64,000 nucleotides of DNA, taken from Daphnia pulex. Its lineage: Eukaryota > Arthropoda > Branchiopoda > Diplostraca > Daphniidae. Made by a program: the position numbers and the translations under genes. This document shows, one piece after another, positions 37,661 through 50,168 of this stretch. The notes beneath the pieces were generated by a model. The model was not told the DNA's origin. It was given only the letters and a program-made list of their open reading frames with translations, and ran no database searches. How positions within the stretch are numbered: the stretch's first letter is position 1; each line of letters opens with the position of its first letter. The stretch is taken from contig NC_060019.1 of assembly GCF_021134715.1 (NCBI RefSeq), positions 5,642,001-5,706,000 on the forward strand, given 5' to 3'.

Positions 37661-40600
37661 CCGAGGAAGGCACGCCCGATAAAGGTTCTTCTTGTAACGA
37701 CCAACTGTCTGCCATGCCCATTCATAAAAAACCAACAAACAACCACTAAATTGGCCAAGGCTAACAACAAGTTTGACCCTGTCAACCTTAATATAGATAC
37801 GCATCTTGCTGTAGTAGACAAAAACAGAGAAGATAGACTAGACTTCGGGAGGAGGAATGGAACACACCCTTCTTTACGCCGTCGCCTAGGCCCCTGAGAC
37901 GTCCCCCATCTTTGACTTCCTCGTACGATCCCATATCTTTGAACATCTGGAACAATGCGATGCAAATGGAATGACATTTCTTTTTGCATGTTTCAAAGGT
38001 AAATCAGACTTTGTAGCTAAATTCATAGCATAACGGTCAAATTTCTCAACCAAAGAAAAAATGCCATTAATGTCAATCCTATTATTACAGCTACAGCATT
38101 TTTTACTACATTTTAGCGATGTTGACGATGATGGTAAATAAAGAAGAAATGACCTTTTATCATGCCACGGTGCTAGTACGGATGCCCAAAAGACCACTCC
38201 ACGCTGCATATTTCAATGCCTTTTGTCTGAAGGATTCCCCCTTGCCCCTATCACCGTCTATCAGAATTTCATGGACGAATGGACTCATGACAATGACGAC
38301 GACGACACACGACAGTTCATGGGAAACTGACTATATAAAGGAAGTACATACTACATAGATTTTTAATGAATTTTACGTTAAAAACGCCTCGATATTTATT
38401 TTATGAATTTATAGAATCAAGAATTTCTGAAAAGAGGTCGTGGAAGTAGACGGGGCAAGGACTTCATACCTTCTCCAAAGTATTCAGCTACCAATCTCTG
38501 AAGTATAGAAAAAAAAACTAATAATAAAACTAAATATAACTAAAGATATGTCCCTATGAAGATTTTTTGAGAGAAATTGCAGTCTTCTATCAACAAAATA
38601 CTCTGATTTCTAGTTTTCCATCCCCAAAAGCCAGAAAATTTGACTACGAACACCCTCCGTTCCCACTTCCCAGCAGTGATGCGACAAAAAAGCTCTGCCC
38701 TGGCTTCGAGACAGTTAGCTTATAAGGCTGTTCGACATCTTGTTTAAGTGTTGTTTTAATCGTGAAACGCAGCATTCAAAGTCACTTCTCTCTCTTCGAT
38801 TAACTTTTCGATATCTTTCAAATAAGAAATCAAACACCAAAAAACCTTTTAATTTGCAATTGCGGCTTCAATGAGACTCTTCTGACCAAAAATTACTGAA
38901 AGGATAAATTTGGGTAAAGGATGGTATTTGGTATTTGGTAATGGAGGTCTCGACACTTTAAATTCACTTCAGCTTATGTTTTTGCGCCAAAATGTGCCAA
39001 AATTTTTCAGAGGTTTTTTCCCACTGACAAAAAAAAGTGTCGTTACTTGGCAAGGTCTGCCCCCTCTTCCTCACCGGCACAAGAATCAATTGGTCTCGAT
39101 TTGTTGGACGGATTATCTACAAGCCGTCTATAGTTGCTTCATTTATCGGTATTTCAACTTGTTTCTAAAAAGATTCCCCGTAAAATGTTGGATCATTCCA
39201 AAATAAATTAATTTACATCGGTAACCTATTGATTTATCTTGCCTTTCCTCTGGATTCCTTCAAAATATTCCCAGCTGTTTTCTGTATTGTTGTTCTAATC
39301 ACGAATGGGTCCCAAAATCCTTACCATGGTAATCATAGTCTATGTAGAGTGTCTATGTACAACTTAAAAAGTAATATATTTTCGGTTCTATTACCACTCA
39401 TACAAAAACCTTACACTTTGAAACAACCAAGGTCTACTAACTATCATGCTGTTGAACTACGACTAGGGACTCAATTTTCGGAAAGCATTTTTAGTAACTC
39501 ACGATCACAGGAGCACTGAATTACATGGTGATTACATTCGTGGAAGCAAAGATTCCCTTAAATTTTTTTTTGGTGTAGAGAAAACTGACAGGAGGTACCC
39601 TAGCCTTGGCAACCTCGTGGTGGCCATTTTTGGATCGCCTTTTTTAGTTTTACGAGGTTTAGAGTGTATCATTGCGTCAACACTGTAGTTTTTCAATGCG
39701 TACTATAAATAACCAATTGTCGCCATAAAATGAGTCGCTTAACAATGGTGTAAAAAACATAGGAAAGAAGAAAAGAATGGTCAGGTTTATTAACGAGCTG
39801 AAGCTCATGCTTTCTGTACGTCATTTTGATCGTTTTTTCGTAGCGATGATGTTACGATCAATAAGTTTCATATCTATATATCTTCTAGCAGAAAAGATTA
39901 TGAAAGAATGAAAATCACATTAGTCCATTGCTTTATAACCACTGACTAGCCCTTCAATGTTAATAATTAATAAACAAAGAGATAATTTCTAACACAGAGG
40001 TGGAAGCAAGCGTTATCACCAAAATTATCAATCCAACAATAGCGGACCCCGAAACACGTTTTCATAGTACGTAGAAGAGAAATCTCGCCCTACTTTTAGA
40101 AGAATAAGAAGAATAAAGATCATTCGACAAAGAGATTGGAGAAATAAACCAAAGGCATGGGGGGAGATTCATCCCCGCAAGGAATTGTATAGCTCATCCG
40201 CTGTATAGAGACATCATGACGTGTTCTATTTCGTGGGAGTCTCGGGGTAGCCGTAAAGAGGAAAAATTTCGTTTTCCAAAAATAGCATCTAAACTTATTG
40301 CGAAAATCGAGATCTCTTTAGATTCCCTTCTTCAAAGAGATCTCTTTAAAATCTATTTCACTTATACTTTACACTACACTTAAGATTCACTTATAGCTAT
40401 ATTTTACACAGCAATTTAGCCACTTTTAAGTTGTAGGTGGTAGCCGAACAACGGTTTGCACTCTTTCTAATTCATACCGGAGAGAAACTAGTGACACAGT
40501 CGCAGCACACGATTTTATTGGCTCTTGTGAGTTTGAATTTTGAGCAATGGCGTTTTGAAGTAGTAGCGGTGGCTTTGGGAAAAAAACCGGGGCCCGTTTG

Positions 40601-41307
40601 TGTTTTCGAGCTTTTTTTACTAGAATAATACCTTCAGGAAAATATGCTTCCTATGGATTTTTTTTATTTTATTTTTAATCTAGACCGATTAAAGCTAGTT
40701 GATCGTTCAATATTAGTTTGTTAAACAAAAATGTTTTTACTATTCTGCAAATTACGGAATGTCAATAAGACTTACCGAGAAAATGGCTCTTTTTATTTGC
40801 ACATCATTCGAAAAAATCCTCATAACATTCACCTTGCTACACTATGGAAGCAACTTCTATCTATTAATAACAAAGAAATCTAGAACAACTTGATTAATGA
40901 TTAAATTGATTAATGCCCAATTGAAAGGCAATTGTTTTACCACCTACATCTTTCTTTCCAACTTTACTGGGCCATAGCTCCACAAAAAAGAATTCGATAT
41001 TACTTCTCCTCATGGTGACTTTCGCTCCAACAAAGGATGGAGCAAGGAAAGGAAAAACTCCCTCATCACTTAGAAACGGGGGTTCAGACCTAGAAACACA
41101 TCCATATCTACCCTTTTGGAGGGAGCCTTTGCTTCTGCTTCATTTTTTCACACCATATCTCCAAAACCTGGGGTACGAAGCCATTCATATGCAAATTCTG
41201 ATGCAGCAGTAGTCTCTGACTTAGACTAAGGTATTTCGTGTTTCCGTAGATACCTGGCTGCTCTTTTTCGGTCATCATACACAACTCTCTTTAATCAAAT
41301 TCACTTT
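37661..41307. other. Intergenic DNA
   Basis: About 3.6 kb without a supportable gene. The longest frames (37886-38209 minus, 38910-39206 plus, 39229-39519 plus) lack domain motifs and consistent splice partners. Confidence 0.4.
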
Positions 41308-41658
41308 CTAAACCATACAAACCTTTGATCTCATCCATGACCTTGAGCTAGTCTTCCCTCTCCACCGAGGTGTACACCCCTCCACCTTTTTCAAATATCC
41401 CATGGCCACTTTCCTAGCCCGGAAAAGAAGATGTAGTTTCTTTATTTGCTTCGCCACCGTGTGTTCATATAGGTGGGCAGCATCAGGATTACTAGAGCAA
41501 TTGGTCCAGTCTCTGGGATCAACCCACTTCCCATTGTTCCTACGATTTACGGTGTCAAAGACACAGTAAAGTCCTCTTCTCGGGTCCCTTCCTTCCAACC
41601 CCAACCGGTTCTGATACACCCTGTCGTCCTTGAAAAACAAAGAGTTTAGCCCGTCCAT
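41308..41658 (-). CDS. Unrecognised 116-codon open frame
   Basis: MDGLNSLFFKDD... to the stop is basic (many Lys and Arg) with four Cys residues and no signal peptide or membrane segment. An overlapping minus-strand frame (41555-41809) runs into its start. I do not recognise the family and see no splice structure, so it may be a random frame or a fragment of a mobile element. It lies 263 bp past the beta-glucosidase stop, on the same strand. Confidence 0.2.
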   Translation of the reverse strand: MDGLNSLFFKDDRVYQNRLGLEGRDPRRGLYCVFDTVNRRNNGKWVDPRDWTNCSSNPDAAHLYEHTVAKQIKKLHLLFRARKVAMGYLKKVEGCTPRWRGKTSSRSWMRSKVCMV

Positions 41659-41920
41659 ACGGGAAAACGTTTAAAAATGTGTCATCCATGACTATAGTTG
41701 CAAATTGCAATTGAATAAAAACTTGAATAACTACTTTAAAGATCTCTCTCCGGCAACAGTCAAAACAGGTCCAATAAAAACTGCAATAATATTCCAATAA
41801 AACACCCACCGGGTCTTTCCGGGTCTCGAAAACTAATCAAATAAATTCCCAGCCTTTTTAACAAACTTTCTCTTTTAAACTACACTAAAATCTTGATTAG
41901 AAATAGGAGTGATCTTACAA

Positions 41921-44156
41921 CTATATAGGACTGTTGTTACATGGTTGATCCATCGTGAATCCATTGTCTTTGACAATTTTGGCATAGTAACGTGCCGAGG
42001 CTTTCTCCGTTCTGTTCAAATCTGTCGTTGCAAAGTCTATGGAAAATAGTCCAAACTTTTGCCTTTGATAAAAGAATTACACATTATCAAAATTAATCAT
42101 TCATTAAAAAATGATGTTTACAAGACTTACGTAAATCCGTTTCCCCATTCAAAGTTATCAATTAACGACCAAGCAGCATAACCAGTGACTCGAACTCCAT
42201 TTTTTATGGCTTCCAATGGTGTAATGCAATTTTAGTTAAAACCTTAAGGTATTGCACTTTTCAGGACCCAATGTACCTTTGAGCATAGAATTTATGTTGT
42301 GCTTGTAATAGTAAACTCGGATCATGTCGTCTACGTTTCCAGCCCGGTCACTAATACCATTCTCTGTAATAATAATTTCCGGGTTGTTGAACTTATCCTT
42401 AATCCAGTTCAAAGTGTTCCTCATGCCGAATGGTGTTATGGTCAACCAGTCGAAGCTTGATCTTATTTTTAAAATTATTATTGGACTGAATATGTCACAA
42501 AAAATCAAACTTACTGATAACAAGTTGGGTCAGAATAGCTCTCGATATCTTGGTCGTAACCATAATCAATTATTGATATATCTTGAATCTTATTAGCGGC
42601 CAGGTAACTGGTATAATAGTTAAGTCCAAAAAAATCTGCACTGCCTTGTACCAAAATCTTTTGTTCAGCCGTGAATTCCGGTAGTCGCGATTGATTAAAT
42701 CCTTGTTGTGCGCTCTTATCGCCGATCTATATAATGGAATAAAAATTTTGTTTTCGGAAAACTTGTGATAAACATAAGTGTGAAGACTTTTTGTTTCATG
42801 ACGTCTGGATAATCTCCAGTGCCGTAAATGGGATTGGCAATCCAACCTCCAAGAAATTGCAATGCCCTTTCGGCCGCTTCAATATTTTCTAATTGGTCGT
42901 CTTTCGGATCGTACCAGTTGATATTAACCGTTATTCCAACTTTCCCTGCAAAGTAAAATCGAGGATTTCTAAAAGACTTTTTCCAATCCTTTCCAGAAAT
43001 TTTTTCCAATGTTGAAATACCGTTTTGAGTTGGTTTGAATGAGGTTTCATATGCTCGATATGCTCTGGCGTGAGCCAAAATAATATGGTGACTCACCTGA
43101 TAGGTTTAAGTACCTGGCCCGTATGTCCCTTTGATTAAAAATAATATGTTGGATACTATTTCTATGCAGCTTTCATTTATTTTATAGAATTACCTGGCGC
43201 AGTATTTCCAGAACCGTATCCTGACGTCCAAGGAAAAATTGTTTAACATCAACAAACTCAAACTGTAATGAAATGTTAGAAATAAAACCTTGATATGCAA
43301 TGACCCATGGTTCGTTTATAGTGATCCAATATTTCACCTGTTAAGGACGTTTTGTAAAATTGTCTAACAGAAATTAGAAAGCCAAAAAAGTGTAACAACT
43401 TACGTCGTTGCCAAACTCAGTATAACAGAGACGAGAATATTCTTCAAACCAATCGACAATGCTTATATTTAGCCATCCCCCAATCAGTTCTAGTGCTTGG
43501 GGTAAGTCCCAGTGATACAAGGTCACCTATTCATCACCCAGATTTTATTTTTTTTTTCATTTGCAACAAGTCACAGAGATAAAAAAAATTCTTACCATTG
43601 GTTCGATTTTGGCGGCTTTAAGCGCCGCTATCAACGTTTTGTAGTAATCAATTCCTGCCTGGTTAACTTCACCGATGCCGTTGGGGAGAACTCGGGCCCA
43701 GGAAATAGAAAATCGATAATGAGTAACCTATATGTGGGTTCGTTGTATATAAATGAGATTAGATATTTAATTCGTACAGTTATACATTTAAGATTACTCC
43801 TAATTTTTGAAGGGCTTCAATATCCTTTTGGTAGAAGTAGTAACTGTTACAAGCTACTTTTCCGGACGATCCGTCAGACACGTGATTTGGATCGTTCATC
43901 CAGACGTCGTAGATACTTAGTCCTTTGCCTTTTTATATATAAACAATTATTAGCTGTTGGCTGACTTTCAAAGCAGCATTTTAAATTTACCGTCAGCATT
44001 CCATCCGCCTTCAATCTGATAAGCGCTTGTAGCCGCAGCCCACATGAAGTCAGACGGGAAGTTGTCATAGACTAACGGTTCATCCACATAAATACCTGTA
44101 GTAAGTGCGAAGACGGCCAACTGCATTAAAAATCTGGCACAATTAGTGACCTTCAT
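41921..44156 (-). pseudogene. Glycoside hydrolase family 1 beta-glucosidase with one in-frame stop
   Basis: Twelve minus-strand exons keep phase across 504 codons including the terminator: 44156-43991, 43928-43798, 43727-43596, 43526-43404, 43337-43289, 43220-43194, 43128-43021, 42945-42788, 42726-42515, 42461-42277, 42209-42131 and 42062-41921. A signal peptide ([10 protein letters not shown]) precedes [20 protein letters not shown]. The acid/base Glu is in TINEPW (codon 193) and the nucleophile in IITENG (codon 402); [12 protein letters not shown] is also present. GH1 enzymes cleave beta-glucosides such as cellobiose; with a signal peptide it would be a secreted digestive enzyme. The sole lesion is TAA at 43106-43108 (codon 217), in GPGT-stop-TYQ, where relatives have a sense codon. 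Recent pseudogene, null allele or sequence error are all possible. Confidence 0.88.
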
Positions 44157-45159
44157 CTCAACTAAATTTCTGAATTTTAGAAAATAACAACGTTGTGGAG
44201 TAATAATGACTTAAGTGGGTACTGTCGAAGCGAAAAACTTTGACTAATAATAGGCTGATATTACAGTCACAATAAACCCAGACTTTATCTGTCTTGTGTG
44301 CCATAATAGATAAGACATATGAAGTTTGATCTAGTTTTTAGATCTAATCTAACCAGTAGGGATTCAAACTCAATTTAAAACCGACTGCAGTTGTTAAAAC
44401 AAAAACAAATTTTCCTCATCTGCTGAAGGATCTGACACCTTTATTTAGTCCTTTATTGAATTCCTGTTGTAATTAACACGATTACCCAAATCAATTCGAA
44501 TAAGTTACAGCATTTGGTCGTACGTGTCATTTTCTATAACTTTAATTGTTGTTTATGGGCGTTTATGGGCTCTGTAACAAAACGTGCATGATAACGACTC
44601 CAGTATCGGAAAATTCCTAGAATTTAAGCATAATAACCACCTAATCCATTGAATAAAATTATTTAAAGTTGTAAGTAACTGTTGTTTTTTTAATAAACAG
44701 CCAACTTATCAGTTGGGGATTCATCGCACCAGCTTCCTCCGAGGTCATCAACCGCGTAACTAAAATTTTGGTCGCTATCGTAGTCTATTGAGCTTGCTTA
44801 GTCTCAGAAAGTACGTTGGGAACATTATTTCCATACTGTATATGGCACATTTTGCAGTAACCTGTATACTCGTAAACCGAAAAAATGTTGAATAAGATAA
44901 AATTTGATTAATGTCTTTATTGAGACTCTTTAAGTGCCCCATACAAAAAGCAGAAATAGCTAGACAATGAAACAAGAAGGTTAGAATTTGTTTAAATTTG
45001 AATAGGCTTAGCAGACGAAACTCTAAGTCCAAAGGGTTGTCAAAGGTATGTAAAACATAAATAAATTGTAGCATACAACTTTGAAACAGATTCTCTGAAA
45101 AGGAAAATACTTGTAGCCGAATTGGCTGTTCCCTCAACAATTTCGGATATGCCTGATCG
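44157..45159. other. Intergenic, upstream of the beta-glucosidase
   Basis: No assignable gene. A minus-strand stretch near 44790-44695 reads DYDSDQNFSYAVDDLGGSW and ends in a stop; it could be a terminal exon but nothing upstream connects. The frame at 44775-45140 minus has no known motif. Confidence 0.35.
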
Positions 45160-45585
45160 GTGTTAACATGTCATCTACCACAAATTTTTGGTTTATTCAA
45201 CTATCATCACGCAACATCTACGGGGACGTACCCTGTGCCAACAGAAAAATTGTGGATGCAAATAATTCACACTGGGAAATGCCATTGGGATCTAGCTGTT
45301 TCTGGTTTTCCTGTGTGTAGAAACAATGATGTTGCTGTTTATGACAGCATGGGGTTTGAAAGAGTTTCAGAAGAGGAAACCGTGAAAGCCATTTCCAGCT
45401 TACTGGGTCGCACTAACTACAACTTAATTGCCCCAAGCTGTCAAAAACAAGCTGACAAAAGTAGTTGTGGTGTTTTTGCTGTTGCTTTTGCTGTTGAAGT
45501 TGCTTTAGGAGCAGACCCTTCAACTATTGCCCTGGTGAAAGAAGCGCAAATGAAGGACCATTTAAAAGAATGTTTACGAGATTAG
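45160..45585 (+). CDS. Ulp1/C48-like cysteine protease domain, intact 141-aa ORF
   Basis: The single-exon frame holds a full Ulp1-type catalytic set: His42 in GKCHW, Asp62 in VAVYDSM, Gln97 in KQADKSSC and Cys103 in SSCGVFAVAFA. Ulp1/SENP proteases remove SUMO or similar modifiers, but short stand-alone versions in invertebrates are usually cargo of Mutator-like or related transposons, and the MULE at 50169-55316 carries a diverged cousin. The frame may extend upstream of the first ATG through a lost exon. No PHD finger follows it here, unlike the MULE version. All catalytic residues are kept, so it is either young or under selection. Confidence 0.6.
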   Translation: MLTCHLPQIFGLFNYHHATSTGTYPVPTEKLWMQIIHTGKCHWDLAVSGFPVCRNNDVAVYDSMGFERVSEEETVKAISSLLGRTNYNLIAPSCQKQADKSSCGVFAVAFAVEVALGADPSTIALVKEAQMKDHLKECLRD

Positions 45586-47780
45586 ATATAAAACCTTTTC
45601 CCAAAACATCGACATCTAAGGTGCAACCGGCAATCTAAGACAAAAAGTATGGAAAATAACCAGTTAAAAATAATCTCATTGTTGCTTTATGTTGTTTATC
45701 CTTCCTCCAACACAAATGTCAATTCAGTTTTCCCGTACTTTTGTTGATTTCAAGTTTTTACTTCTAAAATGGATACAATACAATTTGACACAACACCCTG
45801 CGTACTGTCTAAAATTTGTTGTATCTAAATGGGGGGGGGGGTAATCTGCATGAATGATTTTAAATTTTTTTCCGATTCATGCGGCGATTCATGCAGAATA
45901 CCTTCATGCAGTCATGCAGACTTGTCATTCAGATTACCAACACCCCAAACTTATTCACCTATTCCTACTATTCACCGAGTACTAGCAACCCTTTTTTACA
46001 ACGCCTACAATTTATCATACGAAGCTCTTTCACGTTTATTTGAAGCACACTTCTTAATGCTTGTTAAAGTGATTCATGCATTTTGAAAATTATTGTTGCA
46101 AAGTATTAACCTCATTTGAGATTATGCAACAATTTTTGGAAAATCACTGTAACAAAGGTTGCAATTTTTCATGAAAATTGGGTTAAAAATTCTCAAAGGG
46201 CAGAAAGCCGAGTCTCTGGTATCTAAAAAAAAGCACAGAAAAAAATAGACAAACTGAGGTAATAAAGTTTAATTTTTCATTAATAATTTAGATCTGTGCT
46301 AATGAGTTGTTACGATGTAATGTTATACCTAGAAAGGTCCCGTCACAGCAACGCCCCCCCCCCCAAGTGCAACACAGCTTTTTGGTGTGTTTTTAGATGA
46401 ATCAAAATTCGCATAATTATCTCGAATCGATTTTCCCGTACACTTCATCTTCACGTCAGGTTTGTAACAAGTTTAGCATTTACTGTATCTTTCGTCCATG
46501 TTTTTTGGGTTATTCTCGTGACCTTTTTTAAATCCAGTAAAAGACCAAACAGGGTTAAAATAGAATGGGTGTGTACAGAATCGACTCGATCAAGTTTTTT
46601 GATCATATGATGATCACGTGATCTCTATAAATTCACACATAACTCGTTGAGCAACCCTACGTAGAGTTAAAACATATTTAGCGTTGCCCTTGACTTTTTA
46701 TAGACAATGGACAAGAAAATTTGTTAATTAAAAAAACAGCAGACGACTAAAAATTTCGATACCAAGAAAGCGTGGTCCCAATAGCTTCCTAGTGAATGGA
46801 ATCGAATAAGTTTATTCATCGCAGCCCATTTTACAAAGTATTAATTTTTTTATAATTTGTATTTTAATTATGTTAACTAAAAGGAGTAAGTGACGTGTGA
46901 AATGTTAGACCAGTTGGACCTGTTGTTCGTGCTCGTCCAGCCAAACGCCCGATTGTCTTAACGCCTATATCTTTTCCTGTACAGCTGCAACGAAATTGAC
47001 TGCCGAATGTTATGTGTCGTCCAATAGGTATTATGGAATTGGTTCGTTAACAACAAAAAGCAATTTTTATTATCGTTAATAGTTCCAAGCCAAGATGTGC
47101 CTCGTGATTTGGAAATATCCACTACAACTTCTACTGTGGCCACTCTAAAAATGGATGCTATTGTTAGTCATTAATTTTCTTTGAATGTGGAACCTGCTTT
47201 GAAACCTGTTCAAGTTCCATTATCCATTCATGATGGCAGCACAAATTCCTACGCCTAGAAAATGTTACCAAATCAATCTCAATGTATTTTGTCTCATGAT
47301 ACACACGTTTCATTAATTTTAATAATTACTGAATCCCACTATAATAATTGTATTCCAGGTTCATTACCTGTCAATTTTGGTTTTCTCTGTGCTACTGAAA
47401 AAAGTAGACCACAAATTAATGTGGTAACCACTTCCAAATCTTTCTATTCTAACATCTCATATCGATGATACTGGGAGTCCATTTACAAAAATTTTTAATC
47501 TACAAAATGTAACCAAGGTGAACAGGTTGCTACGAAACAGTTGTTTCATTTCACAAATGATTTAGCATAACAATATTACAACAACAGACCATCTATACAA
47601 ATAGTTACAGGTTCGACTAGTGGAAAATCTGATTTCTAAACAAAAACCCCAGCCAGTCGAGTGATATGGCTCCAGGAACCTTTTATTCTTTTAATTGATT
47701 CGTGGAAGCGTCTTTCAAAAAAAAAGTTATGCTCAAGTAGGGAAAGGAATAACTCTGTGGACTGACGTAAGAGAAAATTT
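45586..47780. other. Intergenic with homopolymer runs
   Basis: Contains a poly-G run at 45831-45840, repeated CATGCAG words near 45890-45920 and a poly-C run near 46355. No coding region was recognised. Confidence 0.4.
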
Positions 47781-47811
47781 AATTGTTATTTCTATTTATG
47801 TTAAGTAATGT

Positions 47812-48752
47812 TGGATATCAAAATATCACAGATTGCACAGGAATTAGTCAAAAGTGGAGGGCATCAGTATGGCGGTGTACACCCGAGTCCATAAATATCT
47901 ACCCCCCACCAAAAAAAAAAAGAAAGGCGCGAAAAATAATGGTACCGCAAAGAAATTGGTTGCGCTATTACTGTCATCTAGAAAAGTCTTTTTTCAATGC
48001 AAAACAAGTGGAAAGGATGGGTGATAAGCATATTTTTTTACATGACAGTAAGCGCACAACCAATTTTGTTGCGGTACTATTATTTTTCGCGCTTTTCTTT
48101 TTTTTTGGGGGGGGGGGGGGGGGTAGATATTTATGGACTCGGTTGTACAAGTGCAAGACAAATACAGGGATCTTTTAAAAAGTATAAGGATATTTCTGAC
48201 GCAAAAAAAAAACAAAGGGAGACCAAGCCTTGGAAGTTCTACGACGCCTTCCACGATGCAGTAAAAGATAAGTCAGAAATATCTCTTAAGCATATCAGAG
48301 AAAGTGGTGCATGCAAACGTGACTTGCATGATGATAAGGTATTCTCTTTGTTTTTATTACACAATTACCTTGCGTTGAGTTGAATTTTTGATTTAATTGA
48401 ATAGAGAGTAAACCGTTAATAAGTATAATTGTAAAGCAGGATCGGGACTATGTACAAATTGAAGATTCAGATGACGCTGATCCCGAGAGTTATTCATTAA
48501 AGAAGAAGAAGAAAAAGAAAGCAAGAGATTACTTTGAAGAGGCTATGATACAAGAGAAGAAAAGACAAGAGAAAGAAGAAAAGTGTTATCTAGAATTGAA
48601 GCCAAGGAAAAAGAAATCCTTCGTTATGTGAAAGAATTTAAAAGAAGTGGCTTACGAAAGGCAATTCAAGCAGAGACAATTGGGCTTAATTTAGCTGCCA
48701 TCGCCGCCTCACTAGTTGGTAAAAGCAAAACTTTGAGTGAGGATACCCCTTG
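47812..48752 (+). pseudogene. Myb/SANT-like DNA-binding protein relic
   Basis: Reading across the MITE at 47880-48145 gives ISQIAQELVKSGGHQYGG then VQVQDKYRDLLK. After a one-base shift follow KYKDISDAKKKQ, PWKFYDAFHDAVKDK and ISLKHIRES. After a GT-AG gap (about 48340-48440) come an acidic segment and a Lys/Glu-rich helix, and the frame resumes after a further shift as EFKRSGLRKAIQAETIGLNLAAIAASL. The layout (trihelix or Myb-like N-terminus, acidic linker, coiled coil) resembles the DNA-binding partner proteins of Harbinger-type elements or related host factors. The family name is an inference. Confidence 0.5.
47880..48145. mobile_element. TA-flanked MITE inserted in the Myb/SANT-like frame
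   Basis: The ends are inverted for about 100 bp: CACCCGAGTCCATAAATATC at the left and its complement at the right, with GCGCGAAAAATAATGGTACC shared further in. TA lies outside both ends (47878-47879, 48146-48147). Removing the element and one TA rejoins an uninterrupted reading frame on either side, which fixes the insertion point. TA duplication suggests Tc1/mariner mobilisation. A half copy is at 37512-37660. A run of about 18 G lies in the right arm. Confidence 0.85.
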
Positions 48753-49259
48753 AAACTGTTCAGTTGGAATTTGACTTATGCTACTACTATGATACTAGTT
48801 TGCTTTCATTTAATTTGTTCAATCTTTGTGTAAATGCTGCTTTCAGTTCTACTTCATCTCGTCTCATGATCTCGTTTTAAGCCTGGTTTCTGAATTAGTT
48901 TAAAAAGGGTTATCAACCAGGCCAAAGTATTTATTTGTTTCTTCTATTCTTTGATTATTATTATTTTTTTGTTCGTGTCTGGACTCTTCGTGTCTTGTGT
49001 TTTTTCCACGGACGATTCTCGATCGATCCTCGGTCGATTTTTTTTCTCTCCCTCTCCCCCTCTGCCAACAAAAGGTAGCTATTGGGATCAAATTAAGGAA
49101 AAGGGGGGGGCGATCATAAAGATGTCGGGTTCTCACCCATATTGTCTTAGTTTTACGAGCATCTCCAATTCAACGGACTACTCCCCTTTCGTTCAAAAGC
49201 AAAAGTGTCGAAACCAAAAAGTTCGCTACTGCGGACAACAGTCAGTCGACGGCAAACCT
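48753..49259. other. Spacer before a retroelement relic
   Basis: T-rich with no recognised domain; probably the decayed start of the element whose protease remains at 49260. Confidence 0.35.
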
Positions 49260-49630
49260 TCAACAAGTGAAAATGGACCAACGATCCTCTGTGAGACTAG
49301 TGGTGAACGATACGCTCGTAGTCGCGTACTTCGCAACAAACATAGCAGTAACCTTTATTCGTCGTTCTACGGCGGAAGGGTTAGAGTGTTCAATCCGCCC
49401 AGTGTTCGGGCCAGATACATAGTTCACAGATCCGGCAACGTCGAGAGTACACTTAATAGAGGGTGAAATTAGTTTACCGTTACATTACGCTGGACAACAG
49501 ACAGTCGTCCCCGCGTACGTCGTTCAAAACGATGAAATTGGTGTCCTGATAGTGCTCGAAATGGATTTCTTATTAGCGCTAAAAGGCAGGCTGCTCAGTC
49601 AACATGGAGACGAAAAAATGAATCCACATT
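49260..49630 (+). pseudogene. Retroelement aspartic-protease relic
   Basis: The plus strand reads RLVVNDTLVVAYFATNIAVTF, where VAYFATN stands in for the catalytic VDTGA region, then EISLPLHYAGQQTVVPAYVV and VLEMDFLLALKGRL (the usual ...ILGLDFL... flap-to-end segment). One stop interrupts it. This matches Ty3/gypsy-type pepsin-like proteases in layout; the active-site Asp is lost. Confidence 0.5.
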
Positions 49631-49863
49631 ACCCCATCCCGGGTGAGGAAGACTTAACTGCATCCCGCCCCATCCATTCCACAGGATTGACCGTATCCAT
49701 GGGATCACTCGCCTGGCAGCAACAATCAACTTATGAAATGGAACCCAGTCAAGACGGTCAATACCACTTTGAATCAATAACAAACACCAGATTCCCAATC
49801 TTAGGACGCATAAACCTCCGAATGGGACCCAGCGGGGAGCATCCTAGGCCTTAATTTCCTGAG

Positions 49864-50064
49864 GCTAGCGGAATTCAGGATCGAATTCCCCGGCGCCACC
49901 ATCCGGTGGCCACAGACTCTCGCAGTCCACCTGGTACGTCGCCGCGCGGTGGCGATGAACGGGCCAACCTGCCACAGATGCCGCCAACCGGGCCACCTGC
50001 GCTCGCAGTTCACGGGCCGACCGCGCCCGGAAGAAAGGGCCATTGCCGCACGGCCCCAGCAGTA
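49864..50064 (+). pseudogene. GC-rich zinc-knuckle (gag) fragment
   Basis: A plus-strand frame contains MNGPTCHRCRQPGHLRSQ, a CCHC knuckle (C-x2-C-x4-H-x4-x) with the last Cys replaced by Gln, followed by Arg/Pro-rich sequence. The composition is sharply GC-richer than the flanking DNA and resembles that of the gypsy fragment at 62661-64000. Likely a gag remnant from a GC-rich retroelement family. Confidence 0.5.
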
Positions 50065-50168
50065 ATTTTTTTTTATCTCTCCTTCTTTTCACTGTGGTCC
50101 TTCCTCGTCCCTTACCATTTAAATTTCCCCCTTCTTACAACATTTATTTCCATGAATATTTTTCAAAT

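Noticed and set aside
44695..44790. Terminal exon reading SYAVDDLGGSWCDESP on the minus strand
   Set aside because: Possible acceptor and stop, but no connecting exons and no family match.
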